DNA from: Saccoglossus kowalevskii
Taxonomy: Eukaryota; Hemichordata; Enteropneusta; Harrimaniidae
Direction of reading: 5' to 3'
Length of the DNA stretch: 36,877 nt
Assembly: GCF_000003605.2 (NCBI RefSeq)
Contig: NW_003156738.1
Location: 42,669-79,545 of the forward strand
In this document: piece by piece, positions 11,675 through 23,011 of the stretch
Layout of the letters: every line of letters begins with the position of its first letter
Position numbering within the stretch: the stretch's first letter is position 1
The notes under the pieces: model-generated
Told to the model about the DNA's origin: nothing
The model's input: only the letters and a program-made list of their open reading frames with translations
Databases searched by the model: none
Program-made: the position numbers and the translations under genes

Positions 11675-12040
11675 GTAACAAAATTAAAATCTAGTATATA
11701 TAAAATACGTAACTCAGATCAGCTAAAACTACCACTGAAGCATACATGTGAATACAATTAACACGTGATTTGCTTGTTTCCGGTATTTCCTTTGAATATT
11801 GAATTACGCCCCTGACTGCATAATGATCTGACAAATCACAGACAGTAACAAAATTAAAATCTAGTATATATAAAATACGTAACTCGGATCAGCTCCAAGA
11901 CATTTCAAATAGTTGTGCTAAAACTAACACTAAAGCATACGTGTGGATAAAATTAACACGTGCTTTGCTTGTTTCCGATATTTCCAATGGATATTGAATT
12001 ACACCCCTGACTGCATAATGATCTGACAAGTCACCTACAG
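11675..12040. repeat. Tandem partial duplication of the sphingomyelinase 2 3' end
   Basis: 11675-11844 and 11845 to about 12040 are direct repeats, both beginning GTAACAAAATTAAAATCTAG and continuing into the C-terminal coding sequence (reverse of the SDHYAVRGV region). The proximal unit carries the functional stop. The distal unit lacks about 25 bases between two GCT triplets and cannot be part of the protein. It would lie in the 3' UTR or beyond. Confidence 0.85.
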
Positions 12041-15000
12041 TCCAAACGTCGTTACATTCATCTGCCCATGGATATACATATCGGCGCGGCCATGCTTGCA
12101 TGCACACATCGTACCATTCATCGCGGTGTCGAAGAACTTCAACAGTTGCCTCTTCTGGAACAGCATGTTCATAGCTATAGACAACATAGTCCAGCCAACT
12201 TCTGTAACTTGTGTTATCACGTTTGAAATCATTTCCTATACGATCAAATGTCCACTGTAATTCTCCAATGTTTGGTGGCATGGTAGCATGCAACTCATCA
12301 AGTACATCAATTGCGTTTTGAATGTTTGCTAAACTATCAGCATTGAAATCTCCTCCATATATTACTGGTTCGTCATTAGGGATATTGAACGTTGTCATGA
12401 AGTTATATAGTTCTGCTGCTTGCTCCACTCGCACTTTATCATTCTCTTCGCCAGTGTATGCCTGCATATGCGTTCCAAAAATATGATACAGTCGACTTTC
12501 ATCATCGATGGTTTTCTCGATCTTTGCATACATGGCACCCTTGCAAAAGAATGTCCCGTCAAGATCAGTAAAACTCTCGTAGACCAATTCTTCTTCGTAT
12601 AAAATCGGCCAACGAGAAGATATAAATACACCACCATTCTCTACCTTTGGCGGATCAACGAACTGGCAGCTATCCAAGCCAACAGTTGCGGTGTTGTGAA
12701 TAAAACCGTGATAGTTTAAAAGTTCTCGAAGATCGAGTTCTTCGGGAAAACACCCTCCCATGAACACTTCGTTAAAAATGATGACGTCAAGATCTGGAGT
12801 GGTGTCAAGAACATGGAAAAAATTTCGGCAGCTAGATTCACGTTGTCCATGCTGTTCAAAGACGTAATTAATCTCATATATGTTGTATGCTATGATGGTG
12901 AGTTCATTAACAGGTTTGGGGTCGTCATATATTACCGCTGGTGGGGCAACGCACAACACCTTCGTCCCGTTTTTACAAGTTGGGTCAATAATTGGTAGGT
13001 CAGGTAGCTCAGTAGGTAGCGACTCCGGCGGAAAGGGAATGAACGGAGGGAGGTCAGGCGGGTCAAGTTGGACAGTATTGGAATTCAAGATATCAGCACT
13101 GCAAACATACTCCAAACTAAAGTGTTCACAATAAGTCTCAGTGGCATGGCAGTCAGGTGCATCGTCTGTTGGGTAAAATATAAACAAGTTTATATTATCA
13201 CTGTTAGGAAGTACGTATCTCTGCCCGAGATGTTTATCATAAAATTATAATATTGGTTTAGCAGAACACATGCAGTGAAACACTTTAATTTGCATGTATC
13301 TTCGATTTACTTTTACAAACAGACAATGAAAGGCTTAAATATATTTTTCAGTTTTTCATCGAACGATGCAATATCAAAGTAATTTATTTTGATCATGCTT
13401 AAAAATACATGAATCCACATTATTTTTTAATTTGTAATATTGAAACCTAAGTCACAAGATGGCTAAATAGAAAGTAAAGCAGTGTTTGTGTTCGTCAGAC
13501 TCACATGCCTTCAAGCTTTCCCATGGAATGCTCTGACAATTACGTTAGAAGAATATGCCGTACTGCAGAAATTACAGGGCGCAACCTAACACTGGCCGAG
13601 TAGGATATGGTTTCCCCTGTCCTTCAGTCTCCCAACAACATGATCGCCAAAATATGAGCTTGGAGCTGCGAATTCACGAATAATCCCGTGGGCTAATTAG
13701 GGTTATTTGGCTCCGTCTTAAAGAACTAGGAATGCCCATTTGCGCTACATCCAAGTAACTTGTTAGCTTTTCGTTCTACACCTCGGGGTACACGCGCCGG
13801 CTGAGTGTGCCCTAAACCTATATTCACCTATATTCACACTAATAAGTAAAATTGCACTTGAAATGGTAAAGAATTAATATAAGTTTCGTTGACTGCAAAA
13901 TATTGGCCAAACATCGCATTTTTAGCAAGCAGTGGGATATACTCGGTGAAAGTGAGAATCTTCAGTGGGATTAAAACGTCACCAGGCGGTCACATTGCGA
14001 GATGTGGTATGGATGTTGTCATTCGCCATTCATCTGTGATCGATAATTTTCCCGGGCACAATGAAAATGTAAACACACACGCTTATGTTTTTATCACGAT
14101 TAAAATTTTACAGATTAAAATAAAAATCACATCTAATGGGCACGAAAAGCTAAATGAAATCGGTGTATACTTTCTGTGATTATTTTACGTTATTGAACCA
14201 GTCAACAATAATCGATGAAAAGTGGATTAAGTTGACGGTAAAATGATTTTTTTTTTCAAAGACATATATCTTTTTCTAATGTCTTTTTTGACAGACTACG
14301 AAATGACTGACAACACTGCCATCACTGTCCGGGTGGTCGCTTTCACCGCTTTTACTGTTAATTACTTCAAAAACTTCGTTTCCATGGTCACTATCAGCAT
14401 CATTGTCACTTGAATCATTTTCTGACGACTCATTCACTGTTTGACAACCTAGTCTAGTCTAACGTTTGTTTGTTTGAATATGTGCAGATATTTACATTTG
14501 TATTTTTTTCATGTCACGTTTTTTTAACTGGGAACTTTATATATGACACATAATGGTAATCTAACTTGATCTGCAGTTAATATTAAACTTTAGATTAAAC
14601 TTTAAAATGTAATGCTCTGAGCTGGCGGTAAAATAGTGGACATCGATTAGGCACTAACGCCATCATGTGGTTGGGTAGTTGTTAGTAGGAAGGTGGTAAA
14701 TGGTCCACTTGCCTCTGGCTTCTCCCGCAATCTGTTCGTGACAAATTATAAATCAAAATATTGTCCAAACTATGGTAGCATGTTGAACCTTTAGTACATG
14801 TACATTCTATTTTACTGTTTAAGCCAATATTCGCATATTTCTAGTACATTATTTTTAAATGGTATAAGTTTTTGGCATATTCCTCCTGTTTATATTATGT
14901 ATATAATCACCCAGTAAAATGATAAATTTTCAATTCTTGACTGTGGATTATTAGATATGTTTGTTTCATTACGAGTTCATAATTGTGCGGGCATATACTT

Positions 15001-17552
15001 GGTATATAAACAGAATGTATCGTGGCCACATTTTGAAGAATTGGGGACTATTAATGTTGGTTCCGTTTGTCTGTCCGGCCATCCATCCGGGTCACTTTTC
15101 AAGCATACTTTGACCGATCTCATTTATACTTATGACCAGATGACTAACACTGACTATCAATGGCTGATCGGCGGCCATTTTGGTCCTCGTATTTGCTGTT
15201 ATTGAAAATAAACGTGCCCAAGACGATTTCATTCAAATTTTGTATCACGATCATGCATATTTTTTTCAAGATTCCGGCCAAAAAACCAACATCTGTTGGC
15301 CATTTCTTTCTATTCATATCCGATTCCTCACTAATATGTCATCTGATTCATTTGAAGAATCATAAAATCGCAGTCTGTAAATGTTTAAAAAAAACAGTTT
15401 TTCTGAGCACAGGTTACAGGTGCACAACATTTGTTTTTGTCATTTATACAAAAATGGCCGATTTGTAGCAACATGAATCATGGTACCCATGTTAGTTTCT
15501 CCGAGTATATTGACTGATTATGTTCAATTTTGAAATACAGATAATACATGACTTGTACTGAGCACTGACATTGACCCCTCCCCGGTATTACCAAACAAGG
15601 ATTGTGCATTGTCAAAGTATCAGTCAATTAGTATTGTCTTAATTTAATAAAACAAAATGAACTGCATGTATATACCCATAATCATTATCAGCCACTGATT
15701 ACTCTTATTTAGGTACTAAAACACAATCGACAATTGGACCAACCAAGTATGCATTCACAAATGGTATCAATACTGTTAGCAATTCTAATTGGGTTACGAG
15801 GATGATAATTTGTCTTTAATTACAGCTAGTATCTTCAATTTTCAAAAAAGGCATTGTTTGTTAATTGCATCCAACTTCAATAATTGCTCAAGGATGTATA
15901 AAATGAAAATGTTCAAAATTATTTAGCTTCATATAAGAGCATGACATTTTTCAGCGATATCGATAGAGCCAACAAAATTATCTCAGACCCAAAATAGAGG
16001 CATCCAAAATATACAACGTTCTCAGAATTATCTGGTCTCCTAGAATTTTTAAATGGACAACTTTTAGGTAATAAAAAAACTTGTTCATGGTTCTGTAATT
16101 TTCTGTAATATAGGTGCGGTGACGCGTTTTTCTTGTTTTCTCTCGAAATGTGTCACACGTTCTAACTGACACGCATGCTGATCAAAAAACATTGTGAACA
16201 TTTCTTCGCAATAGTATGTATGTAGTACATATATGAAAGATTTTAAAAAATCACTGACAATGTTTGTTTGCTACATCACTTAACAACTCAATAATGTCAG
16301 TATTATCAGCAATTAACATACTAAGTAGTCAGTTGAATGCGAATTTCTAACATATCAGGAATGAGATAATTCATAATATTTTGGCAGAAACTCCCAACAC
16401 GTTGTGATGCATATCTTTCGAGTGGCGCGCGTGCTGAAAACAGAAATATGTATCGATCTCTACATAACGCCATAGCATGTTTGTCGCACCTATACGACCA
16501 GTTTTAAAAACATTATTGACATGCTGTGCTTTTTAGTTTACTTAGCAACGCAATAATGTCAGACGTATCGTTAACTAAAGTAATCGTTTGGATAAGAAAT
16601 CATAATATAACAGAATATTTCGAACGCTGATCTGGAATAAGTTTTTCCCACTCAAGGTAAAACCACTGATCTTTATAACACAACGATGACGCTGACGTAA
16701 AATAATATCTGACTACGTGTTAACTTGATGAACTTACCGATCCATACACTTGGTCTTGTAGTTTTTACCAATATTTCATTGCATTCAACTTCTACATAAA
16801 AATAAAATAGGCAACATAAAGAAACACTCATTTATATACAAAACCTGTACTTGAACTATATATCAACACTTGTATTTCAAAGATCCTACTACGCCTAAAA
16901 GACTGTGTGATTATTTATGGTAGACACAGTTTCAACTTTATCCCATTGACCGACTTATACTAACAACGTGCTCCTCGCTATATGTGACAACGACGTTAAT
17001 TAGTAGGTATGTAATTTGTTCTACGTAACACAGCCTACCGAACCTACAACGTCAAGCGATACAAAAGCTGATTTTAGATATTTGGTAATGCATATTTAAA
17101 AAAATGTATCAATCAATATGAATGGAATATTTATCTATACGAGAAAAGAACATTCTCCATTTCTATATTCAAGTTAAGTAAACTGGGGAACTGAATACAG
17201 TGGCATGGGCCGCGTTTTTGTTATTTTATCTACGTTGTGAGCAAAAATGTTTAAGCTATGCATATGCAAATACCACCTAGATAGCTGAAAACAATTTTGG
17301 TCGACAAAATATTAATTTGCAAACTATTTGCATGTAACCATCATAAATACGTGTCTGTTACATGACAAGTCGCCACGTGTTTACTCACTTGAATACAAGT
17401 TAATTTGGGCTAAAAATACATGCACTGAAAAAAATATGAACAAAATCGGTAAAAAACCAACAACATTACTATCACTATATATAAAAACAATATTTACCTG
17501 CTAACGTGTTAGAAATAAGTGACACTAGAATGAATGTTGGTAGAATCAACAT
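11889..17552 (-). CDS. Secreted sphingomyelinase C-like phosphodiesterase, copy 2 (three exons)
   Basis: Coding exons on the minus strand: 17498-17552, 16738-16791, 11889-13165. The architecture and phases are the same as in copy 1, and the product is 461 residues. It has its own signal peptide (MLILPTFILVSLISNTLA), the same short second exon (VECNEILV then RPSVWI), and a catalytic exon nearly identical to that of copy 1. All catalytic motifs are present: AYN, FNEVF, GTHMQAY, GGDFNAD, LDY and SDH. The Pro-rich linker is the most changed part of the third exon. The C terminus is hydrophobic but ends with a short polar EMSWS tail, unlike copy 1. The second intron is about 3.5 kb, against about 1.06 kb in copy 1. 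Predicted activity is extracellular metal-dependent sphingomyelin hydrolysis, by family inference. Both copies look intact. Confidence 0.88.
13166..16737 (-). other. Large second intron of sphingomyelinase copy 2
   Basis: Only the ends match the copy 1 intron: about 45 bases next to the catalytic exon, and the stretch near 16660-16737 including AAGGTAAAACCACTGATC. The middle is unrelated and holds no gene I can support. About 13490-13815 is less AT-rich and CG-containing, unlike its surroundings, and may be an inserted fragment. The frames at 14957-15468 contain no recognisable domain. Confidence 0.55.
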
Positions 17553-17634
17553 GTTGCTGGTGGTTTAGAAAACAAACATGTGGAGTGATTCGAAAAGCGG
17601 ACTTTGCAGCAATTATACCGTCCGACAGTGCAAT

Positions 17635-17641
17635 CTTATCT
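17635..17641 (-). promoter_or_regulatory. GATA-type site (AGATAAG) upstream of sphingomyelinase 2
   Basis: AGATAAG on the minus strand lies about 85 bases before the start codon, followed by ATTGCACTG; copy 1 has ATTACACTG after its own GATA-like motifs. The shared placement in both paralogs is the only support. Confidence 0.25.
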
Positions 17642-17734
17642 AATATCATCGTTATGTGTTCGTGGGGTGTACAAGGTGATACCCTAATTGACACAACACA
17701 TTAACATAACGATGTTACAGAGGTAGGTAACATT

Positions 17735-17866
17735 AAAGCGGGGGAGTCGTCATCCGCGCATGCGTCAGATGGCCATAGCGTGTGATTGTTTACAAACAAG
17801 CGTCTACCCATGAGCCTTTTGCGTTGTTAGCGTGTGTTGTTATCGTCACTTGGGACTCAATTTCCC
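17735..17866 (+). repeat. Direct repeat, left copy (about 130 bp)
   Basis: This segment begins TAAAGCGGGG and includes GCGCATGCGTCAGATGGCCA and GTTTACAAACAAG. It matches 26381-26510 in the same orientation, differing at scattered bases. The two copies bracket the retrotransposon region but lie well outside its terminal repeats. The composition is GC-richer than the surroundings. The family is unknown. Confidence 0.85.
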
Positions 17867-17869
17867 ACT

Positions 17870-19426
17870 TTAAGGTCAATACACAGTGCAGGCTCCTACA
17901 TTGTAATAACTAAATACAACCTAGATCCAGTCTACAAGCATTTCTATAACACTCATACAGCGAAAACATACGAAGTTGGTACATTTGAAAGTTTCCGACA
18001 TAAACCCCGCCCTCTGAACTTGTACTAACCAATCACATGGTATGACTCACTGTCTTCTCAACGTTAAACCAATCATAGACTCATTGGCATTATTAATAAC
18101 ATATGTCATTCTGTGTGGTCTATGAACTTGTTATTTAGAGAATAAGGACGACACACTGTCCAATATTTCATGATAACTGCTAGGGCAATGACGGGGATGT
18201 TCTCGTAGTTGCCGCGCCAATTATTAAAGAGAACATTCTTGTCCGAGCTCTGTTAACACGCAATAATGGGCAGCGTGGGGTATTTTATTTCAATTATAAT
18301 ATCATGGACTGTCGAAAAATTGAGTATGCGTTGACAGTTTGGTAAGTTGGCACGTCGTGGACGCGTGTATTTCAGTTACCCGTATGTATGCAAACGATGC
18401 CAACATATGGGAATATATACACATAGGTAAATTTTCAGATGAAAATGACCAGGAGTTGTTTGAAACATTCATACTAATGCATGCACTATTCCATCAATAC
18501 ACACAACCGAAAATACATCATTATACTTTGCATTTAATGTTAAGTCATTTGCCTGCTTTCTGACCATCAATGACAATCAACTTAATTAACTTAAGGCTAT
18601 GATTCCAGAGACATTGTTATTAATGATCAACTCAAAATCCCAGTTACTTTGTGGCCAATCATGGTTATTCACCAAGACAAACCCCCAGTTTATCTTCGAC
18701 CTTTGACCTATTTATAGTCCCAGGTTTTCCAAGAACATGAAACATGGTTACTTCGTCATGAACATGCGCAATTCTAACTTGATGAGGTCACAAACATGCA
18801 GATTAATATTCTGCATACACTTGAAGCCTAGTTTAATCATGGTCAGAACAACCTACCTAGTTATGATCTCCAAAATATGTAGTATACACGTATGTAGAAC
18901 AATAATGTGCCAATCCTTAAAATACAAATGTACATGTATGATTATTCATTGCTCACTAGCAATATTCTTAGTTATCAATCTACGCCAAAACTTGTTTTTT
19001 ATTTTTGATTGATCTCTATTGATGAGTGACATTACCAAGCATGCAGAGTAAAGCCCAACAAGACAGTTCATCCCAATTTAACCACCTTAAAGTGACCAGC
19101 TACCAACCCAGAGATATGCACGTTGCCTGTAGGTAGGCTAGTGGTGTAAGTTATTGGCAGTGACTGATAGATTAATACATTAGATTAGCTGGAAGTAGTA
19201 TTTTGTCACAAGCCAATTATTACCACTATTTGTCTACCGTTAGATATCTGTTAGGATTGGTTAGAGTCTGAATCTTGAATACAGCAGAGTAGGCACCACA
19301 GTCGACCCTACACCAAGGCCATTTAGGTATGTAAAACTTACTGTTTGTAGAATCCATTTAGATAGCTGGGCGTAGCTAGCTGGCAAATGGTGCTTCCCTG
19401 TGCAAACCAAGTGAACATTTGAGTAG
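17870..19426. other. Intergenic region left of the retrotransposon
   Basis: No gene, RNA or known repeat is supported here. The short open frames (18339-18563 and 18737-19012, plus) show no domain and have composition like the surrounding AT-rich DNA. Confidence 0.5.
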
Positions 19427-19480
19427 ACTCCGGTCAGTCAAAATGACTATTTTGAACTGTAGGCATTAATCAGCGATTCT

Positions 19481-19595
19481 GCCAATGACGGAGACATAAA
19501 ATCTAGGTCAGGGGAAGCCCCATGACCCCAAGATTTTTTCTCTTATGTCACGAACCAAGTGACCGAGGTAATGTGGCGAGCCATCTTACCCTGAT
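19481..19595 (+). repeat. Left inverted terminal repeat of the DIRS-like element
   Basis: The segment runs from GCCAATGACGGAG to CCATCTTACCCTGAT. It is the near-complete reverse complement of 25756-25872, with central matches such as TAAAATCTAGGTCAGGGGAA and CCCCATGACCCCAA. Homology continues inward to about 19626 after a small insertion. Confidence 0.88.
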
Positions 19596-19669
19596 ATTCA
19601 CTCTGGTTCTTTTCTCTTAGCACCGAGGACGAGACCAATGCTATGGAAAGAGTGGGGTGGTTGGGGGGG

Positions 19670-19795
19670 GGAGTCTATGGTTGGGTATGAACTATGTGAA
19701 TAGGCGGGTTCGAAGAACCCTCTGCCTACATTCACTCGTTCAATTACCCACCATATACTTCGGTCAGTCAAATGACTATTTTGAACTGTAGGCAG
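19670..19795. repeat. Internal region repeating both element ends (ICR-like)
   Basis: The first part (19670-19704) resembles the right outer end 25876-25910 (GGAGTCTATGG... then GTGAATAG). The last part (19757-19793) matches the left outer end 19427-19464 (CGGTCAGTCAAA, TGACTATTTTGAACTGTAGGC). Both are in direct orientation, so the region reads like a joined pair of element termini. The first two thirds also fold into an imperfect hairpin centred on GGGTTCGAAGAACCC near 19706-19720. DIRS elements carry an internal complementary region of this kind, used in their circular replication model. Confidence 0.75.
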
Positions 19796-19899
19796 AGTCA
19801 GACATCGATAGGTGGCGGGTTTTCCAAGCAAATAGAAAATGATAAAAGTCTTTTTTTCCCAGTCCAGGATGATACACTCTACAACTACCACTCATCATC

Positions 19900-20972
19900 T
19901 ATCTAAGGCCCCAAAAGAGGGTGGTGTCTTACCTTGCCTGTGCTTTCCCTGGAGAAAAAAGCCAAAAATACTGCTACGATGACAGGGTTCTGTGTGTCCA
20001 AGAAAGTTAGACCCAAACCCAATTCAGGGGGTAGTATGCTTTCGAAGTAAAGACCGAAACAGTTCTGCATGAGGACAGGAGTGCTAACGGTAGAGAAATC
20101 TGTCCGCAAAGATGCCGAGACCGACTTATTGCCTATGCACAGTGACTCAGCTATGACAGGACACAACCTAAAGAGGCCCTCCTCAATGGATTGGGTGTCT
20201 CTTAGGTAGTAGTTGATAAAGATGTGTTGCGTTCTCCAGAAGCCTGCCCTCAGTATATGTTCAAGGCGGCTAGCGCTAGTGAGTTAGCAATCGCACGGAC
20301 CTCATTCAGTCGTAAATGGTGTCTTTGCATGCTCTGTGTCGAGAAAGTTAAAGTATTATAGACCTCTAATAGTCGCAGTAATCCATCTGGCGATGGAAGT
20401 CAGGGAGGCCGGTCTATCCCGCCTGCCTGGGCCGTAACACAAAAACATGTGCTTGGCACCCCGTCTCGAATCTCTAGGACGGTTTTTGTAGCAACTCAGT
20501 GCTCGAACCGGGCAGAGAAGCAACTCCTCCTGATCCTCTGGGTCAACAATATTTGACAGCTGGAGGATGACGATCAACTGAGGATCGTGTCCTGGGATTT
20601 GGTTCTTGGCGAGAAACCTGATTCGTGTCTTTAGCACAACTTGATTGTCCATAAAGGCGAGAAGAGCAATGGCCCCAGTTCTGACCGACGCCTACCTGAG
20701 GTGAGGGCCAGTAGGAAGACCGTTTTCCACATCAAGCATTTTAGTGGTGCTGATTGAAGAGGCTCAAAGGGCGATCTGCTTACAGCGGACAACACAACCA
20801 ACAAATCCCAGTTGGGCGGTTCACTTGTTCGGCGTCTTGGCCTCTGATTATGGAAAGCAGTAAATAGTCTCCTAATAATAGGACAATCGGCTAGTCTTGT
20901 TCCCAAAACATTCTCAATGGCTGGGGACAAGGCCGACCTGTAGACAACGATTGCTGTGTAGGACAAGCACAC
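19900..20972 (-). pseudogene. Tyrosine recombinase of the DIRS-like element (broken)
   Basis: Read on the minus strand: a core-binding-like segment (20972 downward, YRSALSPAIENVLG), then the catalytic start LLALTSGRRRSEL with the first Arg and its Glu (about 20720-20680). Next come LCPVRALSCY (about 20510) and LTSIARWI (about 20400). A second conserved box, LNEVRAIANSLALAAL (about 20310-20260), lies in a shifted frame, followed by GFWRTQHIFINYYLRD (about 20245-20200), which contains the candidate nucleophilic tyrosine. The motifs are all recognisable but spread over at least two frames with stops between them, so no intact recombinase is made. In live elements this enzyme integrates the circular DNA intermediate. 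Confidence 0.8.
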
Positions 20973-21399
20973 TTCGTCAAACAGTTGGACAAAGGAGTCT
21001 GCTACCTGGCCAATAGAGGGATGGCATGGATCGATCTCCCTTCTGCTACACCAAGCAGTGTATGCTCACCACCTTGAATTGTAGGCAGCATTGGTGGGAT
21101 CCCTGGTCGCCCTGGCCAGGATGTTGGCAGCCTGCTTAGACAAGACTTTGCAAGTCTACTGAGAGCCTCTATGCGTGTAATGTGATACATCACTGGGCTT
21201 GTTGGTAGTGCGTCCTCCGGTTGGGAGAGCAGGTCCGGTGAGTCCAGAAGCACTACTGGTGTTTTGACTAGCATTTCTAACAGAAGTGGAAACTAGGCCT
21301 TGGTTGGCCAGTGTCAATATGCAGGTGTGCACCTGCCGCAGTTTTCTCCGGTACCCAGTCTAGCAGGAAGGGAGGAAAGGCCTACATATCTATGTGGGT

Positions 21400-22127
21400 C
21401 CACAGGATCGGCAAGGCGTCCCTGGCCCAGGCTCCTGGAATCGTCAGGAGTGTTACGTACGTCAGAAGCTTGGCGTTTCGGGGTGTGGCAAACCGGTCTA
21501 TCATTGGACCGTCCCACAGCCAAAACGGCCCGGAGGCTACCCACTGGGGTATCTGCCACTCTGTGTTCTAGAGACGAAGCTGCCTTGAAAGGGAGTCTGC
21601 CAGACTGTTCTTCACCCCTGGAAGGTGGTGTGCGGTTAGCTCCACATTGTATACCAGGCACCAAAGGAGAATTTGCTCTGCTAGGACTGACAATGATGGG
21701 GAACACATCCGTGTCTGTTGTCTGTGTGGAGCAGGACTCTGTGGTCTCGAACTATGGGTAGAAAGTGTGGTAGTGCTAAGTGCACTGCTTTCAGTTCAAG
21801 CCGATTGATATGGTGGTCTCAAAACTAATGCGGGAGCCATATATCTTGGACTTGTTCGTCCAATAGATGGGCTCCCCAACCTTGGAGGGAGGCATCTGTT
21901 ACCAGAGTCGTAGCTGCGGTGAGTGGGTCCAAGAAGACCCCGGTCCGAGATTGGCCAGTGACAACCCCCAGGGCAATGCTTCCTTCGCTTGGTCCAAGAT
22001 CAATACCCGCCTGTCTAGTTTCCGTAGGTGAGCTTGGTATTGTAGAAACAAGCGTTGTACCGGGCGGCTGTGTAATGCGGCCTGGGGAACTACCCTTCAA
22101 ACCGAGGTCATCATTCCGATGATCCAC
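21400..22127 (-). pseudogene. RNase H region of the DIRS-like element (broken)
   Basis: The minus-strand frame from 22127 contains LVTDASLQGWGAHL (first catalytic Asp region). After a frame change come NRLELKAVHLAL and VLLHTDN. Further on, NSLADSLSR is followed by EWQIP, IDRFATPRNAKL and AWARDALPI, the standard DIRS/LTR-type order downstream of the polymerase. Stops and shifts interrupt the reading. This domain degrades the RNA strand during reverse transcription. Confidence 0.8.
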
Positions 22128-22179
22128 ATTAGTTCTCAGAGGGACACTGAGGGAACGCTGGCTAGACGTTCACCTAGGC

Positions 22180-22935
22180 TGCTAAGCGCCAGGCAACGCA
22201 CTAGACAAAGATATACTAAGCCTACCCCTGTGTCGAACTCCATGCCCAGGAACACCAACTGTTGCGTTGGGTATAGATGGGACTATGTCTGATTTACTAA
22301 AAAGTTTAACTGGTGAAGTAAATCCTGTGTTAGCCTTACTTGCTTGGCTAATAACCTCTTGTTTGGATAATGTAATAACCAGTCGTCTAGGTATGGATTG
22401 ATGTGTACCGACGTTTGGTGAAGTAGCAGCACTACCTGTTCCATCCATTTTGGTGGAACGTAGGGGGCTGTGCATAACCCGAAGGAGGGGGGCACCTAAG
22501 ATTCGAATACTTGGCCCAGCTGGGCGACGCAAAAGAGATAGCAACTCGCCAGGTGCAGGTAGGCCCAGCTTAGGTCTAGTTAGGCTAGCCAGTCGAAACG
22601 GTGGATGGAGAGAAGAATGCTGCATGGCGTCTCCAATGCGGAACCGATCGAGGAGCACGTACTGATTCAGTCTGCCTAAGTCCAGAACTGGACGCCCACA
22701 ACCTGTAGATTTGGTACTACGAACACATTTGAGCAGAAGCCTGGACTTAATACCAGCTGGGCGTCCTTTTCCAGCAAACTGTCTACTTCTGAGACACTAA
22801 CGAGGAGATGGAGATTTCAGCGGTATCCTGTAACAGTGTGTCATCACCTGGAAGGTCCAGGGATCGGTCACCTGCTGCCTCCAAACCGGACTACACTGGC
22901 GCAATCTGTGTGTGACAGGGATATGTGGCATTGGG
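22180..22935 (-). pseudogene. Reverse transcriptase of the DIRS-like element (broken)
   Basis: Minus-strand motifs in order: TDPWTFQVMTHCYRIPL (about 22870), FVVP then a STGCGRPVLDLGRLNQY block (about 22720-22660), FGLCTAPYVPP (about 22480), and the polymerase active site NPYLDDWLLHYPNK (about 22400). FGLCTAPxV and YLDDWLL are characteristic of DIRS polymerases. The domain is split between frames: the block holding the first catalytic Asp is degraded (AYLHL remains) and a stop follows the YLDD segment. Not functional. Confidence 0.85.
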
Positions 22936-23011
22936 TTCAGCAGCTGCGAGGTGTGGGTGATCTCATACCCATGAGTATGACCATGAGTTTCCCTAAGGCC
23001 TGAAGTAGTCA

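Larger units (their letters stand above)
9199..11888. other. Region between the two sphingomyelinase genes
   Basis: No intact gene was found. The region holds about 130 bases of upstream sequence resembling that of copy 2, the decayed SAP30BP 3' fragment at about 10190-10625, an uninterrupted T run at about 11520-11539, and a partial duplicate of the 3' end of sphingomyelinase copy 2 at 11675-11844. The plus-strand frame at 9560-9793 has no recognisable similarity. Confidence 0.6.

Noticed and set aside
5914..17552. The two enzymes as spider-type sphingomyelinase D or as bacterial contamination.
   Set aside because: Sphingomyelinase D has a different TIM-barrel fold, while these show the DNase I-fold motifs. 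Spliced signal-peptide exons and linkage to SAP30BP exclude contamination.
19700..19725. GGGTTCGAAGAACCC as a tRNA B box or a tRNA-derived SINE.
   Set aside because: It is the tip of a hairpin in the retrotransposon's internal region, with no A box or cloverleaf around it.
21300..21761. Long plus-strand frames in the retrotransposon.
   Set aside because: They are antisense to the RNase H and downstream region, whose motifs are recognisable on the minus strand.
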